Assembly (NCBI RefSeq): GCF_030817175.1 | Contig: NZ_JAUSYY010000001.1 | Span: forward strand, 3,410,001-3,474,000 | DNA: 64,000 nucleotides | Source: Agromyces ramosus | GTDB lineage: Bacteria > Actinomycetota > Actinomycetes > Actinomycetales > Microbacteriaceae | Direction of reading: 5' to 3' | Shown here: one piece after another, positions 18,561 through 27,709 of the stretch | How the letters are laid out: each line of letters opens with the position of its first letter | How positions within the stretch are numbered: the first letter of the stretch is position 1 | Made by a program: the position numbers and the translations under genes | The notes under the pieces: model-generated | What the model saw: the letters and a program-made list of their open reading frames with translations, nothing else | The model's database searches: none | What the model was told of the DNA's origin: nothing

Positions 18561-20027
18561 GTGACTACATCGACGCCCCCCGAGGCTCCGCCGCAGCGCG
18601 CGAAGCCCGTCAACGCCATCGACCGCTTCTTCGAGATCACCGCGCGTGGCTCCACCGTGGGAACCGAGGTGCGTGGCGGCATCGTCACCTTCGTCACCAT
18701 GGCCTACATCGTGATCCTGAACCCGATCATCCTCTCGTCGGGTGTCGACGTCGACGGCGATCAGCTCGGCTTCGCGCAGGTCTCGGCGGTCACCGGCCTC
18801 ACCGCCGGCGTGATGACGATCCTGTTCGGCCTCGTCGCCCGGCTTCCGTTCGCGTTCGCCGCCGGTCTCGGCATCAACTCGTTCCTCGCGGTCTCGGTCG
18901 TCGGACAGGTGACCTGGCCCGAGGCGATGGGCCTCGTGCTCATCAACGGCCTCATCATCGTGCTGCTCGCGGCCACCGGGCTTCGCCGCCTCATCTTCGA
19001 TGCCGTGCCGATCCAGCTGAAGCTCGCGATCACGGTCGGCATCGGGCTCTTCATCGCGTTCATCGGCTTCGTCGACGCCGGATTCGTCACGGCGACGGGC
19101 GCCGGCTCGCCGCCCGTCGGCCTCGGTGTCGATGGCTCGGTCGCGACGGTTCCGGCGCTCGTGTTCGTGGTCACGCTCCTGCTCACGGCGATCCTCATGG
19201 CCCGCAGGGTGCGAGGGGGCATCCTCATCGGCCTCGTCTCCGGCACCGTGCTCGCGGTCGTCGTCGAGGCGATCTGGAACATCGGCCCGAAGTTCGCGGG
19301 CGACGACGTCAACCCGGGCGGCTGGGGCCTCTCGGTGCCCGAGCTCACGGGGTCGTGGGTCAGCGTGCCCGACCTCTCCCTCGTCGGCCAGGTCTCGTTC
19401 GGGAGCTTCGAGCGCATCGGCGTGCTCGCCGCCCTGATGCTCGTCTTCACCCTCGTGTTCACGAACTTCTTCGACGCGATGGGCACCATGACCGGCCTGT
19501 CGAAGGAAGCCGGCCTCTCCGACGCGAAGGGCGACTTCCCCCGCCTGAGGTCGGCGCTGATCGTCGAGGGAGTCGGCGCGGTCGCCGGCGGATACGCCTC
19601 GGCATCGTCGAACACGGTCTTCATCGAGTCGGGTGCCGGCATCGGCGAGGGCGCGCGAACGGGGCTCGCGAACATCGTCACCGGCGTGCTGTTCCTCGTC
19701 GCCATGTTCTTCACGCCGCTCGTGTCGATCGTGCCCAGCGAGGTCGCCGCGGCCGCGCTCGTCATCGTCGGTGCGCTCATGATGGCCCAGATCAGGGGCA
19801 TCGACTTCAGCGAGTTCTCGGTGCTCATGCCGGTGTTCCTCACGATCACGGTGATGCCGCTCACCTATTCGATCGCGAACGGCATCGGTGCCGGGTTCAT
19901 CAGCTGGGTGATCATCCGGTCCCTCGCCGGCCGGGCGAAGGAGATCACCCCGTTGCTTTGGATCGTGTCGGCGGGCTTCCTCATCTACTTCGCGCGGGGC
20001 CCGGTCGAGGCGCTGCTCGGCGGCTGA
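18561..20027 (+). CDS. NCS2/AzgA-like purine permease
   Basis: A 488-residue transporter of the nucleobase:cation symporter-2 AzgA/GhxP branch, which imports adenine, guanine or hypoxanthine with protons. The start of the fold, EVRGGIVTFVTMAYIVILNP, is the signature of this branch, and the loop with TGLSKEAGL followed by GGYASASSNTVFIESGAG is its substrate region. About 13 membrane helices can be traced. The frame opens at 18525, but GTG 18561 lies six bases after TACAGT (18549-18554), so a leaderless start is chosen. Exact purine is unknown. Confidence 0.88.
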   Translation: MTTSTPPEAPPQRAKPVNAIDRFFEITARGSTVGTEVRGGIVTFVTMAYIVILNPIILSSGVDVDGDQLGFAQVSAVTGLTAGVMTILFGLVARLPFAFAAGLGINSFLAVSVVGQVTWPEAMGLVLINGLIIVLLAATGLRRLIFDAVPIQLKLAITVGIGLFIAFIGFVDAGFVTATGAGSPPVGLGVDGSVATVPALVFVVTLLLTAILMARRVRGGILIGLVSGTVLAVVVEAIWNIGPKFAGDDVNPGGWGLSVPELTGSWVSVPDLSLVGQVSFGSFERIGVLAALMLVFTLVFTNFFDAMGTMTGLSKEAGLSDAKGDFPRLRSALIVEGVGAVAGGYASASSNTVFIESGAGIGEGARTGLANIVTGVLFLVAMFFTPLVSIVPSEVAAAALVIVGALMMAQIRGIDFSEFSVLMPVFLTITVMPLTYSIANGIGAGFISWVIIRSLAGRAKEITPLLWIVSAGFLIYFARGPVEALLGG

Positions 20028-20138
20028 GGCGCCGGGCCGCGGGCGCGCCCACCACGCGATCGGGGGGATAGCCCCATATTGCGGCGCCCGAGGCATCCGT
20101 AGCGTGGAATCACACCCACGAACAGGAGATCTTCGATC

Positions 20139-20456
20139 ATGACCACCGCCACCCACACCGAGCCGCAGGCCCCGTTCGCCACGCCGAACCCCCACGCCGT
20201 GCCGAGCGCGGAGACGCGCGGGTTCAGCATCTCGAGCCTCGTGCTCGGCCTCGTGTCGATCGTCGCGAGCTACACGTTCTTCGTGCCCGTCGTCGGGCTC
20301 GTGCTCGGCATCATGGCGCTCAAGCGCGAACCCGCGTCGCGCACCATGGCGATCTGGGGCATCGTCCTCAACTCGGTGATGCTCGCCGGCGCCGTGCTCG
20401 TCACGGTCGGTGCGCTCGTCTTCGGGCTGGCCATGCTGCCCTTCGCGTTCCTCTGA
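20139..20456 (+). CDS. DUF4190 small membrane protein
   Basis: A 105-residue protein with a Pro-rich, soluble N-terminus of about 35 residues and two membrane helices separated by LGIMALKREPASRTMAIWGI, the DUF4190 pattern. These proteins are common in actinobacteria and have no defined role. The ATG has GGAGAT upstream. A TAGCGT hexamer at 20100-20105 may be its -10. A strong terminator follows. Confidence 0.8.
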   Translation: MTTATHTEPQAPFATPNPHAVPSAETRGFSISSLVLGLVSIVASYTFFVPVVGLVLGIMALKREPASRTMAIWGIVLNSVMLAGAVLVTVGALVFGLAMLPFAFL

Positions 20457-20486
20457 GCGCAGGCGCCGTCAGGGCGTGACCTCGCG

Positions 20487-20518
20487 ATGGCGGGCGGTGC
20501 TTCGGCACCGCCCGCCAT
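20487..20518. terminator. Strong terminator hairpin with TTCG loop
   Basis: A perfect 14-bp stem (20487-20500 with 20505-20518) closes a TTCG tetraloop between the DUF4190 gene and aspA. No long T-run follows, as is usual in high-GC actinobacteria. Confidence 0.75.
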
Positions 20519-20564
20519 TCGCTGTTCTCGCTGGCGAACGTGGCGGGCGATAGGCTCGGTTCGA

Positions 20565-22124
20565 GTGAACACGCGCCACAAGCGCAACCGAACGGCAATG
20601 GAGCCAACTGTGTCGAACCCGACCGCACACCTGTCCGATCCCGACACCCTGGGGGCCAGCATGCACTTTCCGGGCCCCGGAGAGCCCACCCGCACCGAGA
20701 CCGACTCGCTCGGCTCCGTCGAGGTTCCGGCCGACGCCTACTGGGGCGTGCACACGATGCGCGCACTCGAGAACTTCCCGATCTCCAAGCGGCCCATCTC
20801 GGTCTACCCCGACCTCATCGTCGCCCTCGCCTCGGTGAAGCAGGCCGCCGCCCGCGCCAACCGCGAGGTCGGCGTGCTGAACGCCGAGAAGTCGGCGTGG
20901 ATCGACGAGGCGTGCCAGCGCATCATCGACGGCGAGCACCACGACCAGTTCGTGGTCGGCGTCATCCAGGGCGGCGCGGGAACGTCGACCAACATGAACG
21001 CGAACGAGGTCATCGCGAACCTCGCGCTCGAGATCGCCGGCTACGAGAAGGCACGCTACGACGTCGTTCACCCCATCGACGACGTGAACCGCAGCCAGTC
21101 GACGAACGACACCTACCCCACAGCACTGAAGATCTCGCTCGCATTCTCGCTCAAGACGCTCCTCACCGAGCTGGAGCTGCTCCGGCAGTCGTTCAGTCGC
21201 AAGGCCCAGGAGTTCCACGAGGTGCTGAAGGTGGGGCGCACCCAGCTGCAGGACGCGGTGCCGATGACCCTCGGCCAGGAGTTCCACGGCTTCGCCACGA
21301 CGCTCGGCGAAGACCACGCCCGTCTCACCGAGACCATCTGGCTGCTCTCCGAGATCAACCTCGGCGCCACCGCGATCGGCACCGGCATCACGGCCGACCC
21401 CGGCTACGGCGCTGCCGCCGTGCGTCATCTGAACGAGATCACCGGACTCAGCCTCGAGTCCGCGCCCGACCTCATCGAGTCGACGAGCGACGCGGGCGCG
21501 TTCATGTCCTTCTCGGGCTCGCTCAAGCGCAGTGCCATCAAGCTGTCGAAGATCTGCAACGACCTCCGCCTGCTCTCCTCTGGCCCGCAGGCGGGCTTCG
21601 GCGAGATCAACCTCCCGCCCCGCCAAGCCGGCTCGAGCATCATGCCGGGCAAGGTCAATCCGGTCATCCCCGAGGCCGTCAGCCAGGTCGCCTACGCGAT
21701 CGCGGGCACCGACGTCACGGTGACCATGGCCGCCGAGGCGGGCCAGCTGCAGCTGAACGCCTTCGAACCCGTGATCGCCCACTCGCTGCTGCAGTCGATC
21801 GTCTGGCTGCGGCAGGCGTGCTGGACCCTCCGCGTCAACTGCGTCGACGGCATCACGGCGAACGTCGAGCGACTCGACTCGATGGTGGCCTCGAGCGTCG
21901 GCGTCATCACCGCCCTGATCCCGTTCATCGGCTACACTGCCGCGGCGGTCATCGCGAAAGAGGCCCTGGCGACCGGCCGTCCGGTCGCCGACCTCGTGGT
22001 CGAGGCAGGTCTGATGAGCCGGAGCGACGTCGTGCGGCAGCTCGCGCCGTCACGGCTCTCGGGCATCCACCCGATCACGACCGCCATTCCGGTCATCGAC
22101 CTGCAGGGCGAGCCGTCGGAGTAG
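20565..22124 (+). CDS. aspA: Aspartate ammonia-lyase
   Basis: The enzyme interconverts L-aspartate with fumarate and ammonia. It follows E. coli AspA closely, including VPADAYWGVHTMRALENF, GGAGTSTNMNANEVIANL, the GRTQLQDAVPMTLGQEF helix and the mobile signature loop GSSIMPGKVNPV with the catalytic serine (about residue 357). Fumarase would differ in the substrate region, so aspartase is preferred. Three starts are possible. GTG 20565 sits eight bases after TAGGCT (20551-20556), ATG is at 20598, and GTG 20610 follows a GGAG. The first is used here because of the leaderless pattern. The product has 519 residues by this choice. Confidence 0.88.
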   Translation: MNTRHKRNRTAMEPTVSNPTAHLSDPDTLGASMHFPGPGEPTRTETDSLGSVEVPADAYWGVHTMRALENFPISKRPISVYPDLIVALASVKQAAARANREVGVLNAEKSAWIDEACQRIIDGEHHDQFVVGVIQGGAGTSTNMNANEVIANLALEIAGYEKARYDVVHPIDDVNRSQSTNDTYPTALKISLAFSLKTLLTELELLRQSFSRKAQEFHEVLKVGRTQLQDAVPMTLGQEFHGFATTLGEDHARLTETIWLLSEINLGATAIGTGITADPGYGAAAVRHLNEITGLSLESAPDLIESTSDAGAFMSFSGSLKRSAIKLSKICNDLRLLSSGPQAGFGEINLPPRQAGSSIMPGKVNPVIPEAVSQVAYAIAGTDVTVTMAAEAGQLQLNAFEPVIAHSLLQSIVWLRQACWTLRVNCVDGITANVERLDSMVASSVGVITALIPFIGYTAAAVIAKEALATGRPVADLVVEAGLMSRSDVVRQLAPSRLSGIHPITTAIPVIDLQGEPSE

Positions 22125-22137
22125 CCGCCAGCGACGC

Positions 22138-23013
22138 TCAGATGACGCGGCAGTGGGTGGTGAGCGAGCCGATGCCGCCGATCGAGACGGTGACGGTCGC
22201 GCCGTCGCGGAGGAACACCTGCGGGTTGCGCGAGTAGCCGGCGCCGCCCGGACTTCCGGTCGAGATGAGCGTGCCCGGCGGGATGGTGGCCGAGCGCGAG
22301 AGGTACGAGATGATCTCGGCGACGCTGCGCACCATCTCGCTGGTGGAGGCATCCTGCAGGATGCGGCCATCGACGTTCGTGGTCAGCCAGAGGTCTTGCG
22401 GATCGGCGATCTCATCGGCCGTGACGACGACCGGGCCCGTCGGTGTGAAGCCGTCGAACGACTTGCAGCGCGACCACTGCGCCTCGCTGAACTGCAGGTC
22501 GCGCGCGGTGATGTCGTTGACGACCGTGTATCCCCAGACGTAGTCGAGCGCGTCGCGCGCGTGCACGCCTCGCGCCGGCCTGCCGATGATGACGCCGAGC
22601 TCGGCCTCGTAGTCGACCTGCTTCGTGAGGTCTTCGGGCCAGGTGGTGGTGGCGCCGTGGCCCGTGAGCGAGTTCGGCCAGAGGGAGAAGATCGTCATCG
22701 CGGTCTCGGAGCGCAGCTTCAGCTCGGAGGCGTGCGCGGCGTAGTTCGCGCCGATCGCGATGACCTGCGCGGGGCGCAGCACGGCCGAAGAATGACGCAG
22801 CTGCGCGACGGCCGTGAGCTCGGCGCCGGCTGCAAGGCCGGCATCGACCGCGATGCGGGCCTCTGCGAGGCCGGCATCGCCGCGTTCGATGAGGTCTTGG
22901 AGGTCGCGCGGGGCGCGCTCCATGATCTCGTCGAGGAAGATCGCGGAGTCTCCGACCACCGCCGCGAGCCGAGGGGTGGTCTGGCCTTCGACTCTGAGGT
23001 GGGCGAATCTCAC
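22138..23013 (-). CDS. Fumarylacetoacetate hydrolase-family protein (first of two)
   Basis: A 291-residue FAH-fold enzyme: an N-terminal cap to about residue 75 and the FAH domain with IGANYAAHA, the metal-binding Glu in DYEAELGVIIG and VVNDITARDLQ. Family members cleave or hydrate dioxo acids with Mg or Mn. Placed at the edge of the L-fucose cluster, it could hydrolyse 2,4-diketo-3-deoxy-L-fuconate or a close analogue, though the second copy at 23876 fits that step better. It starts with GTG six bases after TAGCCT (23025-23020 reverse), so it may be an independent leaderless transcript. Confidence 0.85.
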   Translation of the reverse strand: MRFAHLRVEGQTTPRLAAVVGDSAIFLDEIMERAPRDLQDLIERGDAGLAEARIAVDAGLAAGAELTAVAQLRHSSAVLRPAQVIAIGANYAAHASELKLRSETAMTIFSLWPNSLTGHGATTTWPEDLTKQVDYEAELGVIIGRPARGVHARDALDYVWGYTVVNDITARDLQFSEAQWSRCKSFDGFTPTGPVVVTADEIADPQDLWLTTNVDGRILQDASTSEMVRSVAEIISYLSRSATIPPGTLISTGSPGGAGYSRNPQVFLRDGATVTVSIGGIGSLTTHCRVI

Positions 23014-23100
23014 TCCTTCAGGCTATCGGGCCGGCTCGTGGCGTGACTGTGCGGGGTGTACAACGAACCGGCCCGAATGCGCCGTGACGTCGACAATCGA

Positions 23101-23859
23101 TCAGTGCGCCGCCGGTCGCAGGCGAAGCTCCTGCATGCCGCCGTCGACGGCGAGCGCCACACCAGTCGTCGAGCCGGCGTTCGGGCTGGCGAGGTACGCG
23201 ACCGCCTCGGCGACCTCATCGGCCGAGACCAGCCGGCCATGCGGCTGGCGTGCCTCGAGGGCGGCGCGCTCGGTGGCCGGGTCGGGCGCCGAGGCGAGGA
23301 GGCGGCCAATCCAGGGGGTGTCGGCGGTTCCCGGGTTCACGGCGTTCACCCGGACGCCCTGGCGCAGATGATCAGCGGCCATCGCCCGTGTCAACGCGGC
23401 GACGGCACCTTTGCTGGCGCTGTAGAGGGCCCGCTCGGGGAGACCGGCGGTCGCGGCGATCGATGAGGTGTTCACGATCGCAGCGGCGGGGGAGCGGCGC
23501 AGGTGCGGGAGTGCGGCCCGCGCGACACGCACCATGCCGAGCACGTTGATGTCGAAGACGCGGTGCCATTCGTCGTCGGCGTTCGCCTCGATCGTGCCCT
23601 GCGCGCCGATGCCCGCGTTGTTCACGACGATGTCGATACGGCCGAACTCGGCGGCGACCCGCTCAACGGCCGCTCGTACGCTCGCATCGTCGGCGACGTC
23701 GACGGCGATGGCGAGGTCGGCGTGCGGTGCGCCATCCGGCTGCAGGTCGAAGACGGCGACCCGCGCGCCGCCCGACTTGAGACGGCCCGCGATCGCGGCG
23801 CCGATGCCGGAGGCGCCGCCGGTGACGATGGCGATGAGGTCGGTGAAGTCCTGGTTCAT
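23101..23859 (-). CDS. Short-chain dehydrogenase, probable 2-keto-3-deoxy-L-fuconate 4-dehydrogenase
   Basis: A 252-residue classical SDR: the NAD-binding TGGASGIG at about 14-21, NNAG near 85, the catalytic Ser in NTSSIA, and YxxxK in YSASKG. It has GGAAGGGA before its ATG and lies 16 bp downstream of the second FAH gene, so the two share a transcript. In the oxidative L-fucose pathway an SDR oxidises 2-keto-3-deoxyfuconate to the 2,4-diketo acid that an FAH enzyme then cleaves, which fits this pairing. L-fucose dehydrogenase is an alternative. The step is assigned by context. Confidence 0.85.
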   Translation of the reverse strand: MNQDFTDLIAIVTGGASGIGAAIAGRLKSGGARVAVFDLQPDGAPHADLAIAVDVADDASVRAAVERVAAEFGRIDIVVNNAGIGAQGTIEANADDEWHRVFDINVLGMVRVARAALPHLRRSPAAAIVNTSSIAATAGLPERALYSASKGAVAALTRAMAADHLRQGVRVNAVNPGTADTPWIGRLLASAPDPATERAALEARQPHGRLVSADEVAEAVAYLASPNAGSTTGVALAVDGGMQELRLRPAAH

Positions 23860-23875
23860 GATGGTCCCTTCCGGA

Positions 23876-24724
23876 TCAGGCCGAAACGTAGCTCTGGCGC
23901 TGGCGCCCGAGTCCGTCGATCTCGAGCTCGACGACGTCGCCAGGGGCGAGGTACGGGAAGCGACCCGAGAGCGCCACGCCCTCCGGCGTGCCCGTGAGCA
24001 CGAGATCGCCCGGCTCGAGCGCGAGCACCTGGCTCAGCTGCCAGACGATCGTGTCGATGCCGAAGATGAGGTCGCTCGTGCGCGAGTCCTGACGGGGTTC
24101 TCCATTGACGAAGCTCCGCAGGCGCACGTCGTCGGCGTCCACGTCGTCGCCGGTGACGAGCCACGGGCCGGTCGGGCAGAAGCCGGGCGCGCTCTTGCCC
24201 TTGCTCCACTGGCCGCCCGAGGTCGCGAGCTGCCAGTCGCGCTCGGAGAGGTCGTTGACCGTGACGTATCCGGCGATGTGGGCACTCGCGTCCGCGGCGG
24301 AGTCGAGGTAGCTCGCCCGAGCGCCGATGACGATGCCGAGCTCCACCTCCCAGTCGGTCTTCGCACTGCCTCGGGGGATCGTGACGTCGTCGAACGGACC
24401 GACGACCGTATTCGGCGACTTCATGAACATGACGAGCTGGGTGGGTGGCTCAGACCCGGACTCGGCGGCGTGGGCCGCGTAGTTCATGCCGATGCAGTAC
24501 ACGGCAGACGGGCGCGCGATGGGGGATCCAACGCGAAGCGACGCGGCATCCGGAAGCTCGGGGAGGCTGCTCGCGGCGACGGCGGCCCGTGCTCGCTCCA
24601 CGCCGCCGTCGGCGAGGAATGCGCCATCGATGTCGGCGGTGACGGGGCGCAGGTCGAGCGTGCGCCCCGCATCGATGACGACGGGGATCTCGGCGCCGGC
24701 TGCGCCGAGGCGGGCGAATCTCAT
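23876..24724 (-). CDS. FAH-family hydrolase, probable 2,4-diketo-3-deoxy-L-fuconate hydrolase
   Basis: A 282-residue FAH enzyme with CIGMNYAAHAAE at the start of the catalytic domain, the metal ligand in DWEVELGIVIG, the VNDLSERDWQ segment and the LTGTPEGVA loop near the end. The expected reaction is cleavage of 2,4-diketo-3-deoxy-L-fuconate to pyruvate and L-lactate. It is first in a reverse-strand pair with the SDR and is divergent from the fuconate dehydratase gene, sharing a 146-bp control region with it. The product is about 40 percent like the other FAH protein by eye, so the two are paralogues and not a recent duplication. Confidence 0.85.
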   Translation of the reverse strand: MRFARLGAAGAEIPVVIDAGRTLDLRPVTADIDGAFLADGGVERARAAVAASSLPELPDAASLRVGSPIARPSAVYCIGMNYAAHAAESGSEPPTQLVMFMKSPNTVVGPFDDVTIPRGSAKTDWEVELGIVIGARASYLDSAADASAHIAGYVTVNDLSERDWQLATSGGQWSKGKSAPGFCPTGPWLVTGDDVDADDVRLRSFVNGEPRQDSRTSDLIFGIDTIVWQLSQVLALEPGDLVLTGTPEGVALSGRFPYLAPGDVVELEIDGLGRQRQSYVSA

Positions 24725-24817
24725 ATGGGTCCTCTCCGTTGAAGCACTCCATGAACATCTGAGCTCTCAGCTGTTGTCAGTGCGGAATGAGGAAGATTCT
24801 TGCATACCTTCCAAGAG

Positions 24818-24847
24818 TTGACAGCACAGACATCCGATGTTTATGCT
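24818..24847 (+). promoter_or_regulatory. Fuconate dehydratase promoter with operator-like word in the spacer
   Basis: TTGACA at 24818-24823 is a perfect -35 and TATGCT at 24842-24847 is the -10, 18 bp apart. The spacer holds the 11-bp palindrome ACATC-C-GATGT (24830-24840). The 12-mer CATCCGATGTTT (24831-24842) recurs, inverted, in the spacer of the fucU promoter. A repressor bound here would block both promoters. Confidence 0.7.
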
Positions 24848-24870
24848 CGAGTTCGCCACGAAAGGACGCA

Positions 24871-26176
24871 ATGAGCACGATCGTCAGCGTAGACACCCGG
24901 GACATCCGCTTCCCGACTTCCCTCGAGCTCGACGGCTCCGACGCGATGAACCCCGATCCCGACTACTCGGCGGCATACGTCGTCGTCGGCACGGATGCCC
25001 CCAGACGGCCTCTCGGGCCACGCGTTCGTGTTCACCATCGGCCGGGGAAACGACGTCGAGGTCGCAGCGCTCGAGGCACTTCGCGGTCACCTGCTCGGCC
25101 GGGACGTCGAGCAACTCCTCGGTGACATGGGCGCGACCTGGCGGCTCCTCGCGCACGACTCCCAGCTGCGCTGGCTCGGGCCCGAGAAGGGGGTCATGCA
25201 CATGGCCATCGGGGCGGTGCTCAACGCCCTGTGGGATCTCAAGGCCAAGCGCGCCGGCCTGCCGCTCTGGCAGCTCCTCTCGACACTGAGCCCCGAAGAG
25301 CTCGTCGACCTCGTCGACTTCCGCTACCTCAGCGACGCGATCACCCCCGAGGAGGCGCTCGAGCTGTTCCGCAGCGCGGAGTCCGGCCGCGCCGAGCGCA
25401 TCGAGACCCTGCTCGCCTCGGGCTATCCGGCGTACACCACCACGCCGGGCTGGCTCGGCTACTCCGACGAGAAGCTCGACCGGCTCTGCCGCGAAGCCGT
25501 GGCCGACGGATTCCCCCAGATCAAGCTCAAGGTGGGTGCGAGCCTCGACGACGACGTGCGTCGTCTGCGGATCGCGCGCGCTGCGGTCGGCGAGGGGTAT
25601 CCGATCGCCGTCGACGCGAACCAGCGGTGGGACGTCGCCGCTGCGATCGAGTGGGTGAACGCCCTCGCCGAGTTCGAGCCCGCCTGGATCGAGGAGCCGA
25701 CGAGCCCCGACGACGTGCTCGGACACGCGGCGATCGCGCGCGGCGTGGCCCCGATCCGCGTCGCCACGGGCGAGCACGTGCAGAACCGCGTGGTGTTCAA
25801 GCAGCTGCTCCAGGCTGGCGGCATGCAGGTCATGCAGATCGACGCCACGCGCGTCGGCGGCGTCAACGAGAACATCGCGAATCTCCTGCTCGCCGCGAAG
25901 TTCGGCGTGCCGGTCTGCCCGCACGCGGGCGGGGTCGGGCTCTGCGAGGCCGTGCAGCATCTCTCGATGTTCGACTACGTCGCGCTGTCGGGCACGATGG
26001 AAGGACGCATGATCGAATACGTCGACCACCTGCACGAGCATTTCGTCACGCCCGTCGTGATCGAGCGCGGCCGCTACGTCACCCCCACGGCACCGGGCGC
26101 CGGCACTGAGATGCTCGCGGCATCCGTCGAGGAGTATGCCTGGCAGGGCGTGCACGCCGGCGAGGTGGCGCTGTGA
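24871..26176 (+). pseudogene. L-fuconate dehydratase, interrupted by a +1 frameshift
   Basis: This enolase-superfamily enzyme dehydrates L-fuconate to 2-keto-3-deoxy-L-fuconate. Residues 1-43 ([20 protein letters not shown] onward) are in one frame and the rest, from [11 protein letters not shown], is in the next. Removing one C from the C5 run at 24998-25002 restores one 434-residue protein, the normal length. The catalytic pieces are all present: KLKVG, DANQRWD, the EEPTSPDD and ATGEH metal ligands and [16 protein letters not shown] precedes the ATG. The downstream genes are intact and translationally coupled, so I suspect a sequencing or assembly indel, though a recent mutation is possible. 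The symbol fucD is sometimes used for this enzyme. Confidence 0.85.
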
Positions 26177-27141
26177 CCGCCGACCTGACCTCCCCCGAGC
26201 GGCTCGGGCCCATCGGGTACGGCGCCGCGTCGATCGGCAACCTCTACCGCGAGGTCGGCGACGCCGAGGCCGATGCCGCGCTCGCCGCCGCCTGGGATGG
26301 CGGCATCCGTTACTTCGACACCGCTCCGCACTACGGTCTCGGATTGTCAGAGCGCCGGCTCGGCGCATTCCTGCGCACTCGTCCAGACGACGAGTACGTG
26401 CTTTCGACGAAGGTCGGCCGCGTGCTCGACCCGAATCCTGAGTTCTCCGGCGGCGACGACCTCGCCGCCGACTTCGCCGTACCGGACGAGACCGTCCGAC
26501 GGTTCGACCCGAGCGAGGCCGGCGTGCGGCGCAGCATCGAGGACTCGCTCGAGCGACTCGGACTCGACCGCATCGATATCGCCTTCCTGCACGACCCAGA
26601 CGCGTACGACCTCGACCGCGGCCTCCGCGAAGGGCTCCCCGCGCTCGTGAAGCTCCGCGACGAGGGCGTCGTCGGCGCCATCGGCATCGGCACCAACAGC
26701 GCGGATGCCGCGGCCCGCGCGGTGCGCGAGGCCGACCTCGATCTCGTGATGATCGCCGGTCGCTACACGCTCATCGAGCAGCCGGCGCGCGACGAGCTGC
26801 TGCCGCTCTGCGAGGAGCGCGGCGTCGGCGTGGTGGCGGCGGCGGTCTTCAACTCGGGGCTGCTCGCCACTGACGCGCCCGATCGCACCGCGCGATACAA
26901 CTACGGCGAAGTACCTCCCGAGGTGCTCGCGCACACCGGGCGCCTCGCGGAGGCGTGCCGCGCCGCGGGCGTGTCGCTGCCTGCGGCAGCGCTCCAGTAT
27001 CCGCTGCAGCATCCGGCGGTCCGGTCGGTGGTGGTCGGGTCGGCGCGAGCCGCAGACATCCGCCAGAACATCGATCGGGTGCACGCGACGGTGCCCGACG
27101 GGTTCTGGGACTCGCTGCGTGCCGACGGGCTCATTCCGTGA
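26173..27141 (+). CDS. Aldo/keto reductase, probable L-fucose dehydrogenase
   Basis: A 322-residue (beta/alpha)8 aldo/keto reductase, with the catalytic Asp and Tyr in YFDTAPHYG, Lys in STKVGR and His in FLHDPD. It resembles the pyridoxal 4-dehydrogenase/D-threo-aldose dehydrogenase branch, which oxidises L-fucose to L-fuconolactone with NAD(P). That is the entry step of the oxidative pathway whose later steps surround it. The GTG start overlaps the dehydratase stop by 4 bp. Activity is inferred by family and context. Confidence 0.85.
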   Translation: MTADLTSPERLGPIGYGAASIGNLYREVGDAEADAALAAAWDGGIRYFDTAPHYGLGLSERRLGAFLRTRPDDEYVLSTKVGRVLDPNPEFSGGDDLAADFAVPDETVRRFDPSEAGVRRSIEDSLERLGLDRIDIAFLHDPDAYDLDRGLREGLPALVKLRDEGVVGAIGIGTNSADAAARAVREADLDLVMIAGRYTLIEQPARDELLPLCEERGVGVVAAAVFNSGLLATDAPDRTARYNYGEVPPEVLAHTGRLAEACRAAGVSLPAAALQYPLQHPAVRSVVVGSARAADIRQNIDRVHATVPDGFWDSLRADGLIP

Positions 27142-27209
27142 CGATCGAAACCAGTAATCCGACCTCTCGTGGTCGAATGATGCAGAATCACAACAATGTG
27201 TCCTGAGGG

Positions 27210-27238
27210 CTGATCAAACATCGGATGAGCAGTACACT
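27210..27238 (+). promoter_or_regulatory. fucU/ABC importer promoter with the shared operator-like word
   Basis: CTGATC at 27210-27215 and TACACT at 27233-27238 are 17 bp apart. The spacer contains AAACATCGGATG (27216-27227), the exact reverse complement of the 12-mer in the dehydratase promoter. The core CATC-G-GATG is a 9-bp palindrome. The AGGAAGAGAGG ribosome site follows before the GTG at 27269. Confidence 0.6.
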
Positions 27239-27268
27239 CATCCCGAATCTCAAGGAAGAGAGGCGAAC

Positions 27269-27709
27269 GTGCTGAGCGGCATCCACCCGATCCTCAGCGG
27301 CGAGCTGCTCGCCGCGCTCGATCGTCTCGGCCACGGCGACGAGCTCGTCGTCGCCGACGCGAACTTTCCCGCGCATCGCATCGGCGAGACGGTCATCGAG
27401 GCGGCGGGCCTCGCTGCCCCCGCGGTCGTCGGCGCGATCCGCACGGTGCTGCCGCTCGACTCGTACGAGGGGGCATCCGTTCTGCTCATGGCCGCAGAGG
27501 GCGGCGAACGGCTCCCGGTGCAGCACGAGCTCGTCGAGGCCGCGGATGCCTCGCCCGACCGCGTGGACGAACTCGAGCGCTTCGCCTTCTACGAGCGGGC
27601 CGCGAGCGCACGCCTCCTGGTGCGTACCGGCGAGCTCCGGCCCTACGGCAACCTCATCGTCCGCAAGGGCGTCGTGAACCGCTACGATCCGACGGGAGCC
27701 GCACGATGA
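27269..27709 (+). CDS. fucU: L-fucose mutarotase, RbsD/FucU family
   Basis: A 146-residue protein converting the alpha and beta anomers of L-fucose. It has the RbsD/FucU fold: GIHPILSGELLAALDRLGHG at the start, the conserved ADANFPAHR with the catalytic His, and the C-terminal Tyr/Asn motif RPYGNLIVRKGV. The FucU-type PYGN is diagnostic against ribose pyranase. It has a strong purine-rich ribosome site and overlaps the next gene by 4 bp. As first gene of the importer operon it prepares the incoming sugar for the dehydrogenase, which acts on one anomer. Confidence 0.92.
   Translation: MLSGIHPILSGELLAALDRLGHGDELVVADANFPAHRIGETVIEAAGLAAPAVVGAIRTVLPLDSYEGASVLLMAAEGGERLPVQHELVEAADASPDRVDELERFAFYERAASARLLVRTGELRPYGNLIVRKGVVNRYDPTGAAR

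Noticed and set aside
24759..24770. Palindrome CTGAG-CT-CTCAG in the gap before fuconate dehydratase
   Set aside because: It lies in the control region of the reverse-strand FAH gene but matches neither the shared 12-mer nor a clear promoter, so no role is assigned.
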